Below are positions 27,701 to 40,800 of a stretch of 64,000 bases of DNA, piece by piece. Position 1 is the stretch's first letter. The number at the start of each line of letters is the position of its first letter. The translations under genes were made by a program, and so were the position numbers. Source of the stretch: Tubiluchus corallicola (taxonomy: Eukaryota > Priapulida > Priapulimorpha > Priapulimorphida > Tubiluchidae); contig JAQGDQ010000678.1 in the NCBI GenBank assembly GCA_030141605.1, positions 40,001 to 104,000 on the forward strand. The letters run 5' to 3'. The notes under the pieces were generated by a model. It was not told the DNA's origin. It saw only the letters and a list, made by a program, of their open reading frames with translations, and did no database searches.

Positions 27701-28812
27701 CCGTACTTGATTAAGAAACTTCCACCGGTTTAAGTGATCCGTCTTAGGAGAGTTTTCGTGATAAAACAAAAGTTTCGGTCCCGCCACAACCGAGTGTGTA
27801 CCCTAAGTCCCTTACAAAAATACTTGCCGCAGATCTGATGACAACTACGTGGGGTAAACCACCCGTCAACTCCAGTCAATTGACTTAAGAGTAAGAAATT
27901 AGCTAATTAATTTTAACTGTGACACCTTAATGGCTCATAGACTGAACATTGCTCTATTACAGGGGTGTGCAAATTATCTGACTAGCCGGGCCACATTAAA
28001 CTTTCCCGCAATTCCTGCAGGAGACAGGCAGTTTGATCAAGGAGCCAAGTACAGAAAGGCCTGATAACGATTTTTTTTTGCATCCGACCTGCGTACATCA
28101 TTAGTACTACACTCAAGAAACTATTTTAGAAGTTATTAAAATTTATATTACAAACCATATATTTCTACTTTCAGGACAGATAGTGGTAATTTCATTACAA
28201 TGCATATTAGTAATGTGTATCACACAGTCTGTGTAGTACAGTGACATTAAGCTACAACCGTCTTGTAAGGGTTAATGGCATCCGATCTAGTAGAAAAAAC
28301 TACCCGCACTATCTTTGGGATCGTGGCCCGGACTTCAGCCGGATACGCTCAATTAATCGCCCGGGCCGCACTTTCTTTAGGTTGACAAATCTCTTCGGGG
28401 GCCGCACAAACTCTCCCGGCGGGCCGCAATTTGCACACCCCTGTTCTATTATCAGAAGAAGCCAATTTCGGTAAACGTAAAAAGCTGTTATGCATTGTAC
28501 AGAAGTAGTTTCCAAGTGTCAAAAAAGACATTAGATGATGACTGGATGGCTTCTCTAAAAACGTGTTTCTTCTATAAAATGATTAAAACAGTCCCAGCAG
28601 GGCGTTGAAACAGACAAAATTAAGAAACACCCACTTCCTTGCCAATAATGATGCTACCGTTCCTGTTTTTAAGCAAAAAAAATAGTTTCTGCTGAGCACA
28701 TACTCAGAGCCGGCCTTAAGCATAGGCAAACTAGGCAACCGCCTAGGGCCTCACCCTCCAGGGGGGGCCTCACGCCGAGGTAACATGTTTTTTGCTTTAT
28801 GCGAACATACTG

Positions 28813-28858
<46 letters not shown>

Positions 28859-31800
28859 NNNNNNNNNNNNNNNNNNNNNNNNNNNNNNNNNNNNNNNNNN
28901 NNNNNNNNNNNNNNNNNNNNNNNNNNNNNNNNNNNNNNNNNNNNNNNNNNNNNNNNNNNNNNNNNNNNNNNNNNNNNNNNNNNNNNNNNNNNNNNNNNNN
29001 NNNNNNNNNNNNNNNNNNNNNNNNNNNNNNNNNNNNNNNNNNNNNNNNNNNNNNNNNNNNNNNNNNNNNNNNNNNNNNNNNNNNNNNNNNNNNNNNNNNN
29101 NNNNNNNNNNNNNNNNNNNNNNNNNNNNNNNNNNNNNNNNNNNNNNNNNNNNNNNNNNNNNNNNNNNNNNNNNNNNNNNNNNNNNNNNNNNNNNNNNNNN
29201 NNNNNNNNNNNNNNNNNNNNNNNNNNNNNNNNNNNNNNNNNNNNNNNNNNNNNNNNNNNNNNNNNNNNNNNNNNNNNNNNNNNNNNNNNNNNNNNNNNNN
29301 NNNNNNNNNNNNNNNNNNNNNNNNNNNNNNNNNNNNNNNNNNNNNNNNNNNNNNNNNNNNNNNNNNNNNNNNNNNNNNNNNNNNNNNNNNNNNNNNNNNN
29401 NNNNNNNNNNNNNNNNNNNNNNNNNNNNNNNNNNNNNNNNNNNNNNNNNNNNNNNNNNNNNNNNNNNNNNNNNNNNNNNNNNNNNNNNNNNNNNNNNNNN
29501 NNNNNNNNNNNNNNNNNNNNNNNNNNNNNNNNNNNNNNNNNNNNNNNNNNNNNNNNNNNNNNNNNNNNNNNNNNNNNNNNNNNNNNNNNNNNNNNNNNNN
29601 NNNNNNNNNNNNNNNNNNNNNNNNNNNNNNNNNNNNNNNNNNNNNNNNNNNNNNNNNNNNNNNNNNNNNNNNNNNNNNNNNNNNNNNNNNNNNNNNNNNN
29701 NNNNNNNNNNNNNNNNNNNNNNNNNNNNNNNNNNNNNNNNNNNNNNNNNNNNNNNNNNNNNNNNNNNNNNNNNNNNNNNNNNNNNNNNNNNNNNNNNNNN
29801 NNNNCAAATTAACAACAAAAAATGTTGCGAGGAAAAAAAACAGACCGCACAACGTTGCATATCATCCTTAGAACGCGTCCCGTTACGGAACACGTTCAGA
29901 CATAACAGTAACGACGGCGGCAACATTAAATGAAGTGAATAAAATTTACGACCGGCAACCGGTTATCATGAAAAATGCACGACGACGGCAGAAACGTTGA
30001 CGGCAACGGTCAGTGGCATGCAACACTTACCCGGCTTGAGAGTCGAGTCCGCAGCTACATTAATTAAATAATTTTTTATCATTTTTAGGATTAATAAGAT
30101 TTTTAGATGTTTAAGCTAATTTGGACAAAACATACGCCGACATAACACATGACAATTTTGAGCAACATAAAACACATTGAACAACATACATACAACATAC
30201 ATACAAACACATACAACCTGTTGCTTCCACATTCGCAAAATATCTGCAGAACTTAACTATTAACAAATTCCTAATCACACAAAACATAACAATTCGAAAT
30301 TCACAATTACACAAAACATACAATAACATAACCTGCAATTCCCAATTACGCAAAACATACACAGAACATAAAAATTCCCAATTCCCTGGTCTGCAAAACA
30401 TACACAGAACATAACAATCCGCAATTCCCAGTTACGTGAAAAGTTTGCAGAATGTAATAGCCTCAATTCACAGTTACACAAAACATATAAAAAACATAAA
30501 AACTCGTAATACTGAACTAGGCAAAACATGCAGCACAGAACATAAAAATCCATAATTTTCGGTTATGCCGAACATACCCAAAACAGAAAAAGCTGCATTC
30601 CCAGCTACCTGCAATTTCCACTCACGCAAAACATACAAAGAACACAAAAACTCGTAATACTCAACAATGGTAAACATACAAACAACATAAAAACTCGTAA
30701 TACTCAACAATGCAAAACATACAAAGAACATAAAAATCCGTAATACTCAACAATGCAAAACATACAAACAACATAAAAACTCGTAATACTCAACAATGCA
30801 AAACATACAAAGAACATAAAAATCCGTAATACTCAACAATGCAAAACATACAAAGAACATAAAAATTCGTAATACTCAACAATGCAAAACATACAAACAT
30901 ACAAACAACATGAAAACTCGTAATACTCAACAATGCAAAACATACAAACAACATGAAAACTCGTAATACTCAACAATGCAAAACATATAAACATACAAAC
31001 AACATGAAAACTCGTAATACTCAACAATGCAAAACATACAAACAACACGAAAACTCGTAATACTCAACAATGCAAAATATACAAAAAACATAAAAATCTG
31101 TAATTCTCATCTATGCAGAATATACCCAAAATATAAAACCGGCATTCCCAGCTACCTGTGCTTAACATCACAGAAGGCAAACCATCTCTACGACTTTTGA
31201 AGCCGTAAATATGAAACCACTAAGCAGCTGATAGACGAATAAGTGGCTTCGAATCACTTGCAGCAGATTTATGAAACCCTTAAGAAAAACACCTGGCTGC
31301 TGTTATTAAGCAAACAAACGTTTACCTGTAACTTCGATAGTTGGCGCAACTGGACGTTGCGGTTTCTGTTTACGTTTTGGGCCCTCCTCTTCGTAATCTC
31401 CGCCGTCAACCTGCAGTGAACAAAAAGCGTAAATGATAATCGTTTTAGTTAAAGGTCGTAAAGGTCACGCAGAAAAACGTCATAAGCAGGGATGAGAATG
31501 ACAAATTGCAAAAAACTCTGAAACAGGCCGGGGGTTTTAAACATTTTCTCAACGAATTTATGCGATTTACAAAAATGGCACTACTAGTCTTCCAAAAACT
31601 CGGAATTTCGCGTATCCGCGGAAAATTCTCATCCTGCATAAGGTTAGTTATTAGTCTTTGGATTCGCGCACGTACCTGGCTTCAAAACCAATATCTGACA
31701 GCCGTCTTTTGCACACGCTTCAAAAGTAAATCGACTACATAGGAAGAACTAGTTTTGCTGCTACTCCAACAGAGTTAAGTGTTAATGATATTATAACAAA

Positions 31801-34800
31801 ACGTTGTGTTCAACCGTGAAATAATAGATGTCAGAAAGTGTAAGTTTTTATTCTAATTTTAAATGTCTAAATTGTTTGAACTTTTGGTAAAACATCTATA
31901 ATAACTTTATAATATTTGTAGCAAAATGTGATTATCCAGTTTATTTAAAGATCCGAATAAAGCCTTGATTGTAGCAAAAATCTGACACTAATAAAACGCA
32001 CAACTGCACTGCCTTATACGAAGCTTTGAGACTTTGTTTTATTCAAAAATATTAATGTAAAATATTTGTTGTGGTATTTCCGCTGTTTCGCAGGGTTTTG
32101 CGGTACTCCATCTAAAGTATTTTTGCACATGCGTAGTACGTATTGTACAGTAATGTATAGATTTGATGAATTTTGCATAAAAAAACACAAAATGTATAAA
32201 AATATATTAAAAACATTAATTCTAACATTAAAAGAATATTATAAATCATAAAAAAATACCATTTACAGTAAATAGTGTATTTATTCGGCGGATGAATACA
32301 CACCAAAAACGAAATGTAGTACTTGCGCCCGCTTGTACACAACACACGATTGGTTGATTGTGAACATTTTTATGAACATTTAAGTAAAGTTTTTTAAAAG
32401 GTACATGTACAGTATGGGAAAAGTTATTAAGGGAATGGGAAAGGGTTATGTATAAGAGTGTGGGGAGGGTTTATAAAGACTTAAAATAATGTATAACTAT
32501 TAAAATAAGTATAGCGTCCCTACTTTGCGGAAATTAACTTATAGCGGCGGGTGGGCCTGAACACCCACGATAAGTGAGGGAACACTGTACATAAAGACCT
32601 TAAACAATCCATATGTAACTTCTAAAACTAGCAAAACACTTAATAAACAAATGACAGCTTTACTTTCACCCGTTTTCTGAGCGTGGCCTACCTACCTGTA
32701 TAACCGGAGTTATTGACGGCCTCTTCGTTTCGCCGCTGACGTCGTCCTCCGGTACGGGCACTTCAACGCCGGCTGGTGCTTTCTTCTTCTTTTTCGTAAC
32801 CTGCGAAACCACGAACGGAGTTAAGTCGCGAGAAAGCGAAACGAAACGATCGTGAGAGATGGACAGATGGCTACCGGACAAACGCAAGACGCCAGTGAGA
32901 TGAAACGAACAATTACATCGTCTAACGACGAAAACGGCAAAATAAAAAATACACAGAAACATCCGTAACCAGCTAAAACTGCCAGAGCAGAAAACAACCT
33001 TTACAAGCAAAATGTGACTCGTCTAAACTTGACGCAAACCATCAAGCAAATTCAAACTATTAGTGAACACAGAATAACAAAATTGACAACTTCACACCAG
33101 AAGAGATAGAATAGATAAGATAGTCAAAAGAAAAAAGAAAAAAAATCCACTCATGTCTCGGTTTGCTGGACAAAAACGGGGAGACGTTGGTCCAAATTTT
33201 CCGACACTAAACTAATACAGTAGGTGCCGTGTATTAGACTCACGGTGATGTAGAATCAATCAACTAATTATCTCAAAAATGTCTAGTACGGGCCACTCCT
33301 GACATATTAGACTCACAGTAATGTAGAATTAATTGTCTAATTATCTCAAAAACTTCTAGTACGGGCCACTCCTGACATATTAGACTCATGGTAATGTAGA
33401 ATTAATCGTCTAATTGTCTCAAAAATGTCTACTACAGGCCACTCCTATGCAAAAGTATGTAAAAACTGTCGGTAATTGACTCAAATAACTCTGCATAATT
33501 GACTCTTAAACAGGCTGATTAAACATTTAAATACGCCAGTGACATACAAGTGACATACGTGTTGTTACACGTTACTTGAATGTGAACAAAGTGACCGCTC
33601 ATCAACCAGCGGTCAGCTAGCATTGCAACGGACTGTGTCCATAGTACGCGTGACTACTAATGATCCAGATTCTGTCCGATTTTTCCGATATCCGTAAAAA
33701 CGAGGTCCGACAAACCGAGATACGAGTGTAATTAACCAGCACAAGTCCAAAAAAGCCAAATACTAATTTAAAAAAAAACAGAAAATGCATCACAAAAGCC
33801 TTTTGCATTTTAAAGGCATTCTTTTAAAAACATTGTTTTAAAGGCATTGTCTTAACGGCATTGTTTTGAAGGCATTGCTTTAACGGCATTGTTTTGAAGG
33901 CATTGTTTTAAAGGCATTGTTTTAAAGGCATTCTTTTAAAGGCATTGTTTTAAAGACACTCTTTAAAAGGCATTGTTCTAAAGGCATTGTGTTAAAGGAA
34001 TTTTTAAAGGCATTGTTTTAAAGGCAATGTTTAACAGCATTGTTTTAAAGGCATTCTTTTAGTTAAAAACTAAGCTAAGAAAATGAAGAAAAAAGACTGA
34101 ATTGAACTCTAATCTTGGCATGTAAAGAAAACAACAAACGCAAACTGCAAGCCAAATCAACACTTAAGCCTCAACCGAATCGAAACAGAGAAGTGAGAAG
34201 ATTGCATCTAAACCGGTTAAAAAACATCAACGCTTAAAAACTCACAAACCGTTTAAGAAAAGAAAACAAAAGATTAGTAAATTAACTAACGGCAATTCAA
34301 CCTGCAAGCAAAATCAATTGCCTTTTCCACACCCACGAGATTACAGAGCAGCTTTCCAAATGACGACTTTAAAGGTCATGTATTTTAATACCTTGGTAAC
34401 CGTCATAGCTGACTGGAAACACCCGCACGTGAAAGGCCATGTATTTTAATACCTTGGTAACCATCATAGCTGAGTGGAAACACCTGCACGTGAAAGGTCA
34501 TGTATTTTAATACCTTAGTAACCGTCATAGCTGACTGGAAACACCCGCACGTGAAAGGTCATGTATTTTAATACCTTGGTAACCGTCATAGCTGACTGGA
34601 AACACCCGCACATGAAAGGTCATGTATTTTAATATCTTAGTAACCGTCATAGCTGACTAGAAACATCCGTACGTGAAAGGTCATGTATTCTAATACCTTG
34701 GTAACCGTCATAGCTGACTAGAAACACCTGCACCTGAAAGGTCATGTATTTTAATACCTTGGTAACCATCATAGCTGACTGGAAACATCCGCATGTGACA

Positions 34801-37800
34801 GGTCATGTATTTTAATACCTTAGTAACCGTCATAGCTGACTGGAAACACCCGCACGTGAAAGGTCATGTATTTTAATACCTTGGTAACCATCATAGCTGA
34901 GTGGAAACACCTGCACGTGAAAGGTCATGTATTTTAATACCTTGGTAACCGTCATAGGCTCATAGCTGACTGGAAACACCTGCACGTGAAAGGTCATGTA
35001 TTTTAATACCTTAGTAAGTGTCATAGCTGACTGGAAACACCTGCACGTGAAAGGTCATGTATTTTAATACCTTAGTAACCGTCATAGCTGACTAAAAACA
35101 CCCGTACGTGAAAGGTCATGTATTCTAATACCTTGGTAACCGTCATAGCTGACTAGAAACATCCGTACGTGAAAGGTCATGTATTTTAATACCTTGGTAA
35201 CCGTCATAGCTGACTGGAAACATCCGCATGTGACAGGTCGTGTATTTTAATACCTTAGTAACCGTCATAGCTGACTGGAAACATCCGCACGTGAAAGGTC
35301 ATGTATTTTAATACCTTGGTAACCATCATAGCTGACTGGAAACACCCGCACGTGAAAGGTCATGTATTTTAATACCTTGGTAACCGTCATAGCTGACTGC
35401 AACCATCCGCATGTGAAAGGTCATGTATTTTAATACCTTAGTAACCGTCATAGCTGACTGGAAACATCCGCACGTGTAAGCAGTGTTCCATTTTACCCTA
35501 ACGGCATTAACTTCATTGTTTGATGTACCCCCCCCATTTCTAATAGCACCAGAACCTTAGTTTGCGTTCCAATACATGACATCACAAATACATGACCTTA
35601 TAAAGCCGCACCGAGAAAGCAATCGCACCACCGGCATACTCACCAAAACAATTCGTCCGTTACAATGCGAATCAACGTCCATTCGTCGTGCGGACAGAAG
35701 GCGTATAGAAAATAAAAATACCGCATAAGACAAATGGCACAGACAAAAGGTCAAAAGTTTGTGCAGATAATGCAATTTGATAACATTCCTCACAAAGATA
35801 CGTAGTGAATCAATACAACTACATTACGTATCAAGCCATTTCATAGTGCACAGTTTCAAAGGTCAAAGGTCAAAGGTTAACTAAACCCAGCGAGTCTTAC
35901 TAAATTGCAAAGGTCACGTGACCTTATGCACGTAACAACATGTACGTGAAACGGGTGGTTAATTTTATTATAACACTACGCGCGTGTGAGCGGTAAAACC
36001 ATTTTTTGTAATGTGGCTCCATCTCTTGGAGCCAAACTGTTTCAGCAGTTGAAGGTCACACGCCCCAAGGTACCTGACTTACCTGGTTGCGAGAGTTTGT
36101 TGGCTAAAAATTGCTCTAGAATCTTGAGCTGGTTTAAATTTTGAGCTTTACACGGCGAAGCGAACAATGTAAATTGTGAGTCTATAATTGCCTGAGCCAG
36201 ACAAGGAGGGAAAGACGCATGTATTTAGTACCTTATTTTCTTATTTTTTGCCAAGTTAAGGTGAAGTAATTTTCTGTGAACCAGTTGAACTAAAAATTTC
36301 TGTTTATTTGACAGGTAAAACGTGATGAGTGTCACACTCATGGTCATGGTCTTGCATGTGGTCATGTTTTGATGGACTGGACGATTTCATAAATAAACTA
36401 CAAAACACCTTTCTAATGGTTTAATATATATGGAACAAATAACCAAAAACAAAAAATGGAAAACCAACACAAGCTAGCAAAATAGAAGCAGCAATTCACA
36501 TAAAATGGAATAAATGCAGCAAAAATTAACACCAAGAATCGTTACTATTACAATAGAACGACCTGACGGGTGTTGTCAACTGTAAATAAATGCGTTGCTA
36601 AGGCGTTGTCAACCGTAAACAAATACGTTGCTAGGTTCACTTAACCTATGACCTTTTCACGATCGTCGTCAATCGCCGGAACTGCGAAAAGGCTTATTAA
36701 TCGATATGCAACAAACAATTCAATCTACCCGGAGAGAATTTTTACTAATGACACATTATTTAAGCTACTAAAATGCAATTACAAATAAGACTACAAACCT
36801 CTTCTGCGGACTGCATCAAGCGACGGAGGTCGAATCGGGCGAGCAGGAGAGAAAAGAAAACACATATTAGATTTACAAACAAGGACTTAACAGAAAAAAA
36901 AACATCTGTGCTCAATAATGGACAAATTTATTGAAAGTCTGACATAACACTTGCAATTATGTAAAAGTAGTGTTCAATAATGTGCAAAATTATTGAGTCT
37001 AGCGTAACAACTGCAATTATGTAAAAGAAGTGCTCAATAATGGACACCATTATTGAAAGTCTAGAGTAACACCTGCAATTATGTAAAACAAGTGTTCAAT
37101 AATGGACACCATCATTGAAAGTCTAGCGTAACACCTGCAATTATGTAAAAGAATGTTCAATAATGAGCAAAATTATTGAAAGTCTAGCATAACACCTGCA
37201 ATTATTTTTGCTTCTTGCACGATTTCGTAAAACACTGTCTCAAAATCCTTCCATTATTAAAAAGCACAGATATTTTTGTTCTAAATAAGCAATTCTAACA
37301 GACGGATACTATTAAATGCTATTAATTTACGTACTGCCGTTGCTATGGTTACGCAAATTTACATTCATCTACTCATTTCTTTTCAAGTCTGTATGACATT
37401 GTCGGCAAAACAATGATAGTGAAATGAAAAGAAATCAATGCTCTGATAGGTGGGTAATGTTGCTATGATACGTAACTAATGAACGATGCAACTGATTAAT
37501 TTAAGGGGTGTCTACGGTGGGATGCTTCTAGTGTTTGCAGCCAAACCTCCTTATACTGCCCACATTGGGACTGCAAAAAAGGTGGCATTATAGTGCGAGT
37601 TTGACATTATAAAAAGGTGCATCAATACATACAGGTCTGCGCAAATGTAAATATCACGTTCTGCTAAAATTTGGGTATTAACTCCTGCAGGACCGTAAGT
37701 GTTTGCTGCATTTTGCATAGGTTCATGAAAAACTGCTCTCACTGAGCAGCGGTTACGTTATATTTGACAATTTTCTAGGTTTATAATCCTCACACGATGG

Positions 37801-40800
37801 ATTTTCATGCAAAATTATATATGAAATGCATTTGGTTTTTGACGAATAAATTGAAAAAAAGCTTTCAGTAACTGCAGTGTTTGCACTGTAACAATGTACA
37901 GTATTTCTACAATGTAGAAAATTTCAACTATCCAGACACAACACTCTGATAAACTTTGGACTCAAATCTACTCTATCGTAAGGAGAAATTCCTGTTAAAA
38001 GATGAAACGACCTTGATTTCTCCTTGGCTGATCGGTTGGTTTCCCTGGCATAACAGCAGAACACTGCACAGCTTGGGCTTGAGTAAGCAGGCGATCAATA
38101 AATTAGTGTGTACGATCACGCAAGTGTACACCAGACTAAGCTACTCAATAGACTAAGTTGAAGTGCCCGAAGAGGGCACATTTATCTTAATTTTGTCCAA
38201 TTAAATCGCTTATAAATGTTTAAACAAATAACATGATTGGATAGCCAATATTTTCCTTAATAGAACAGCACATAATTTTTAATCATTTAATTACACTCTG
38301 TGCTCATACAGTAGCAGAAAAGTTATTAATCTTATAAGACCTGCTTTCAACGGGGAGGAGTTAAGAGAGACAAGCATTATAAAGGGGGGTATAAGAAGGT
38401 TTGGCTGTACAACTCATCTTAAGGCATTGTCTGCAATTTATTCCAGAATTCCAAAACTTTGTTTTCGTAACGGGAATGAGGGAAATACTGGTAAAAAAAG
38501 TTACGGGCAACTTAAACGATAAGCTTTGCTTTTGCAAGCAAAACAACTGGCTAGAAACAGCTTAATAAGATTAATGTAACTTGACATTAATGTGGTAACA
38601 GCAGTGAAGATATACGTAACTGTATAAAAAACATTTTATAAGACAGTGTAGTACACATTTTTCATTACAAAAATTCTACTTTAAATTATAATTTCTTGTT
38701 TATTACATTACAATGGCGAAATATTGCAAAAATATTTCCTCTATTTGGACAAAAACGGAATCAAGTGACCAGATTAAATGCGTCATTTAGTAATACAGTA
38801 AGTTCTCGCTTAACGACACCCCATTTAGCGACGTTTCGTTTTAACGACGCTGATCATTTCACACCTTTCTTCGTTTAACAACGCACCGTTTCGTTTTAAC
38901 GACGCTGATCATTTCACACCTTTCTTCGCTTAACAAAGCACTGTTTCATCTTAACGACGCTGATCATTTCACACCTTTCTTCGCTTAACAACGCACCGTT
39001 TCGTTTTAACAACGCTGATCATTTCACACCTTTCTTTGCTTAACAAAGCACCGTTTCATCTTAACGACGCTGATCATTTCACACCTTTCTTCGCTTAACA
39101 ACGCACCGTTTCATCTTAACGACGCTGATCATTTCACACCTTTCTTCGCTTAACAAAGCACCGTTTCATCTTAACGACGCTGATCATTTCACACCTTTCT
39201 TCGCTTAACAACGCACCGTTTCGTTTTAACAACGCTGATCATTTCACACCTTTCTTCGCTTAACAACGCACCGTTTCGTTTTAACGACGCTGATCATTTC
39301 ACACCTTTCTTCGCTTAACAACGCACCGTTTCGTTTTAACAACGCTGATCATTTCACACCTTTCTTCGCTTAACAACGCACCGTTTCGTTTTAACAACGC
39401 TGATCATTTCACACCTTTCTTTGCTTAACAACGTACCGTTTCGTTTTAACGACGCTGATCATTTCACACCTTTCTTCGCTTAACAACGCACCGTTTCGTT
39501 TTAACAACGCTGATCATTTCACACCTTTCTTCGCTTAACAACGCACCGTTTCGTTTTAACAACGCTGATCATTTCACACCTTTCTTCGCTTAACAAAGCA
39601 CTGTTTCATCTTAACGACACTGATCATTTCACACCTTTCTTCGCTTAACAACGCACCGTTTCGTTTTAACAACGCTGATCATTTCACACCTTTCTTCGCT
39701 TAACAACGCACCGTTTCGTTTTAACAACGCTGATCATTTCACACCTTTCTTTGCTTAACAACGCACTGTTTCGTCTTAACGACGCTGATCATTTCACACC
39801 TTTCTTCGCTTAACAACGCACTGTTTCGTCTTAACGACGCTGATCATTTCACACCTTTCTTCGCTTAACAATGCACTGTCTCGTCTTAACAACGCTGATC
39901 ATTTCACACCTTTCTTCGCTTAACAACGCACTGTTTCGTCTTAACGACGCTGATCATTTCACACCTTTCTTTGCTTAACAACTCACTGTTTCGTTTTAAC
40001 GACATTTTTTTTACTTTGTTCTGAGCTAATTTTTATTTTATTAACAATTTTTGAAGCACTAAAACAGTACATATTGCATTATTCTGTTCTAAAAATGCAC
40101 TAGTAGTGCAATTAATTTGTAAGAGAGTAATTTGTAAGCCGTTTGTAAGAGACTAAGACTTAGGAGCAAACTTTAGCCATGGAATTTTGGCTGCAACCCG
40201 TTGCTATAGCAACCAGACTAAGTATCTAGATAAAATTCCCCCAGGTCGCCCGTGGACTTGGCTTCAACTCTGCTGTGGTGTTTGTTGTTTTACAGCAGTA
40301 CTACTAGGTAAGTAGATAGAAACCGCTACAGCTAGGTAAGTGATCGGTGGTTTCAAGCAAGCGGAAAGAAATTAATCAGTAGAAACACGAACAAAACTCA
40401 TAAAATGTTTAGTTTTTATGACTGAGCAGCATTGATTTTTGTCTCTGGAACGTTCTCAATTCTTTTACATTACTTTATGTAAGTGTTTCGTTTAACGACG
40501 CATCGGCTTCGTTTAACGACATTTTGCTTAACGTCAGATTTTGCTAGAATGCAATAGTGTCGTTAAGCGAAGACTTACTGTATGAGAAAAATGATTAAGC
40601 ACGTAGTCATCTGATGACATTTTATAATCGTGTCAAGTCACGTTAAGTCTTATTAAGCTTACAGGATTAATGCACGGTTATTACCATATGACTCAGCTAC
40701 TGGGGAAACGAATTACCAAACGTTTACGATCAAAATGTGAATGCAAGATGCAGAATGACGTAGCGCACTGAATCGCAACTAGAACAGATCTTTGGAAAAC

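Noticed and set aside
28751-29933. Open frames of 340-390 codons
   Set aside because: They span 946 N of assembly gap flanked by a CT microsatellite.
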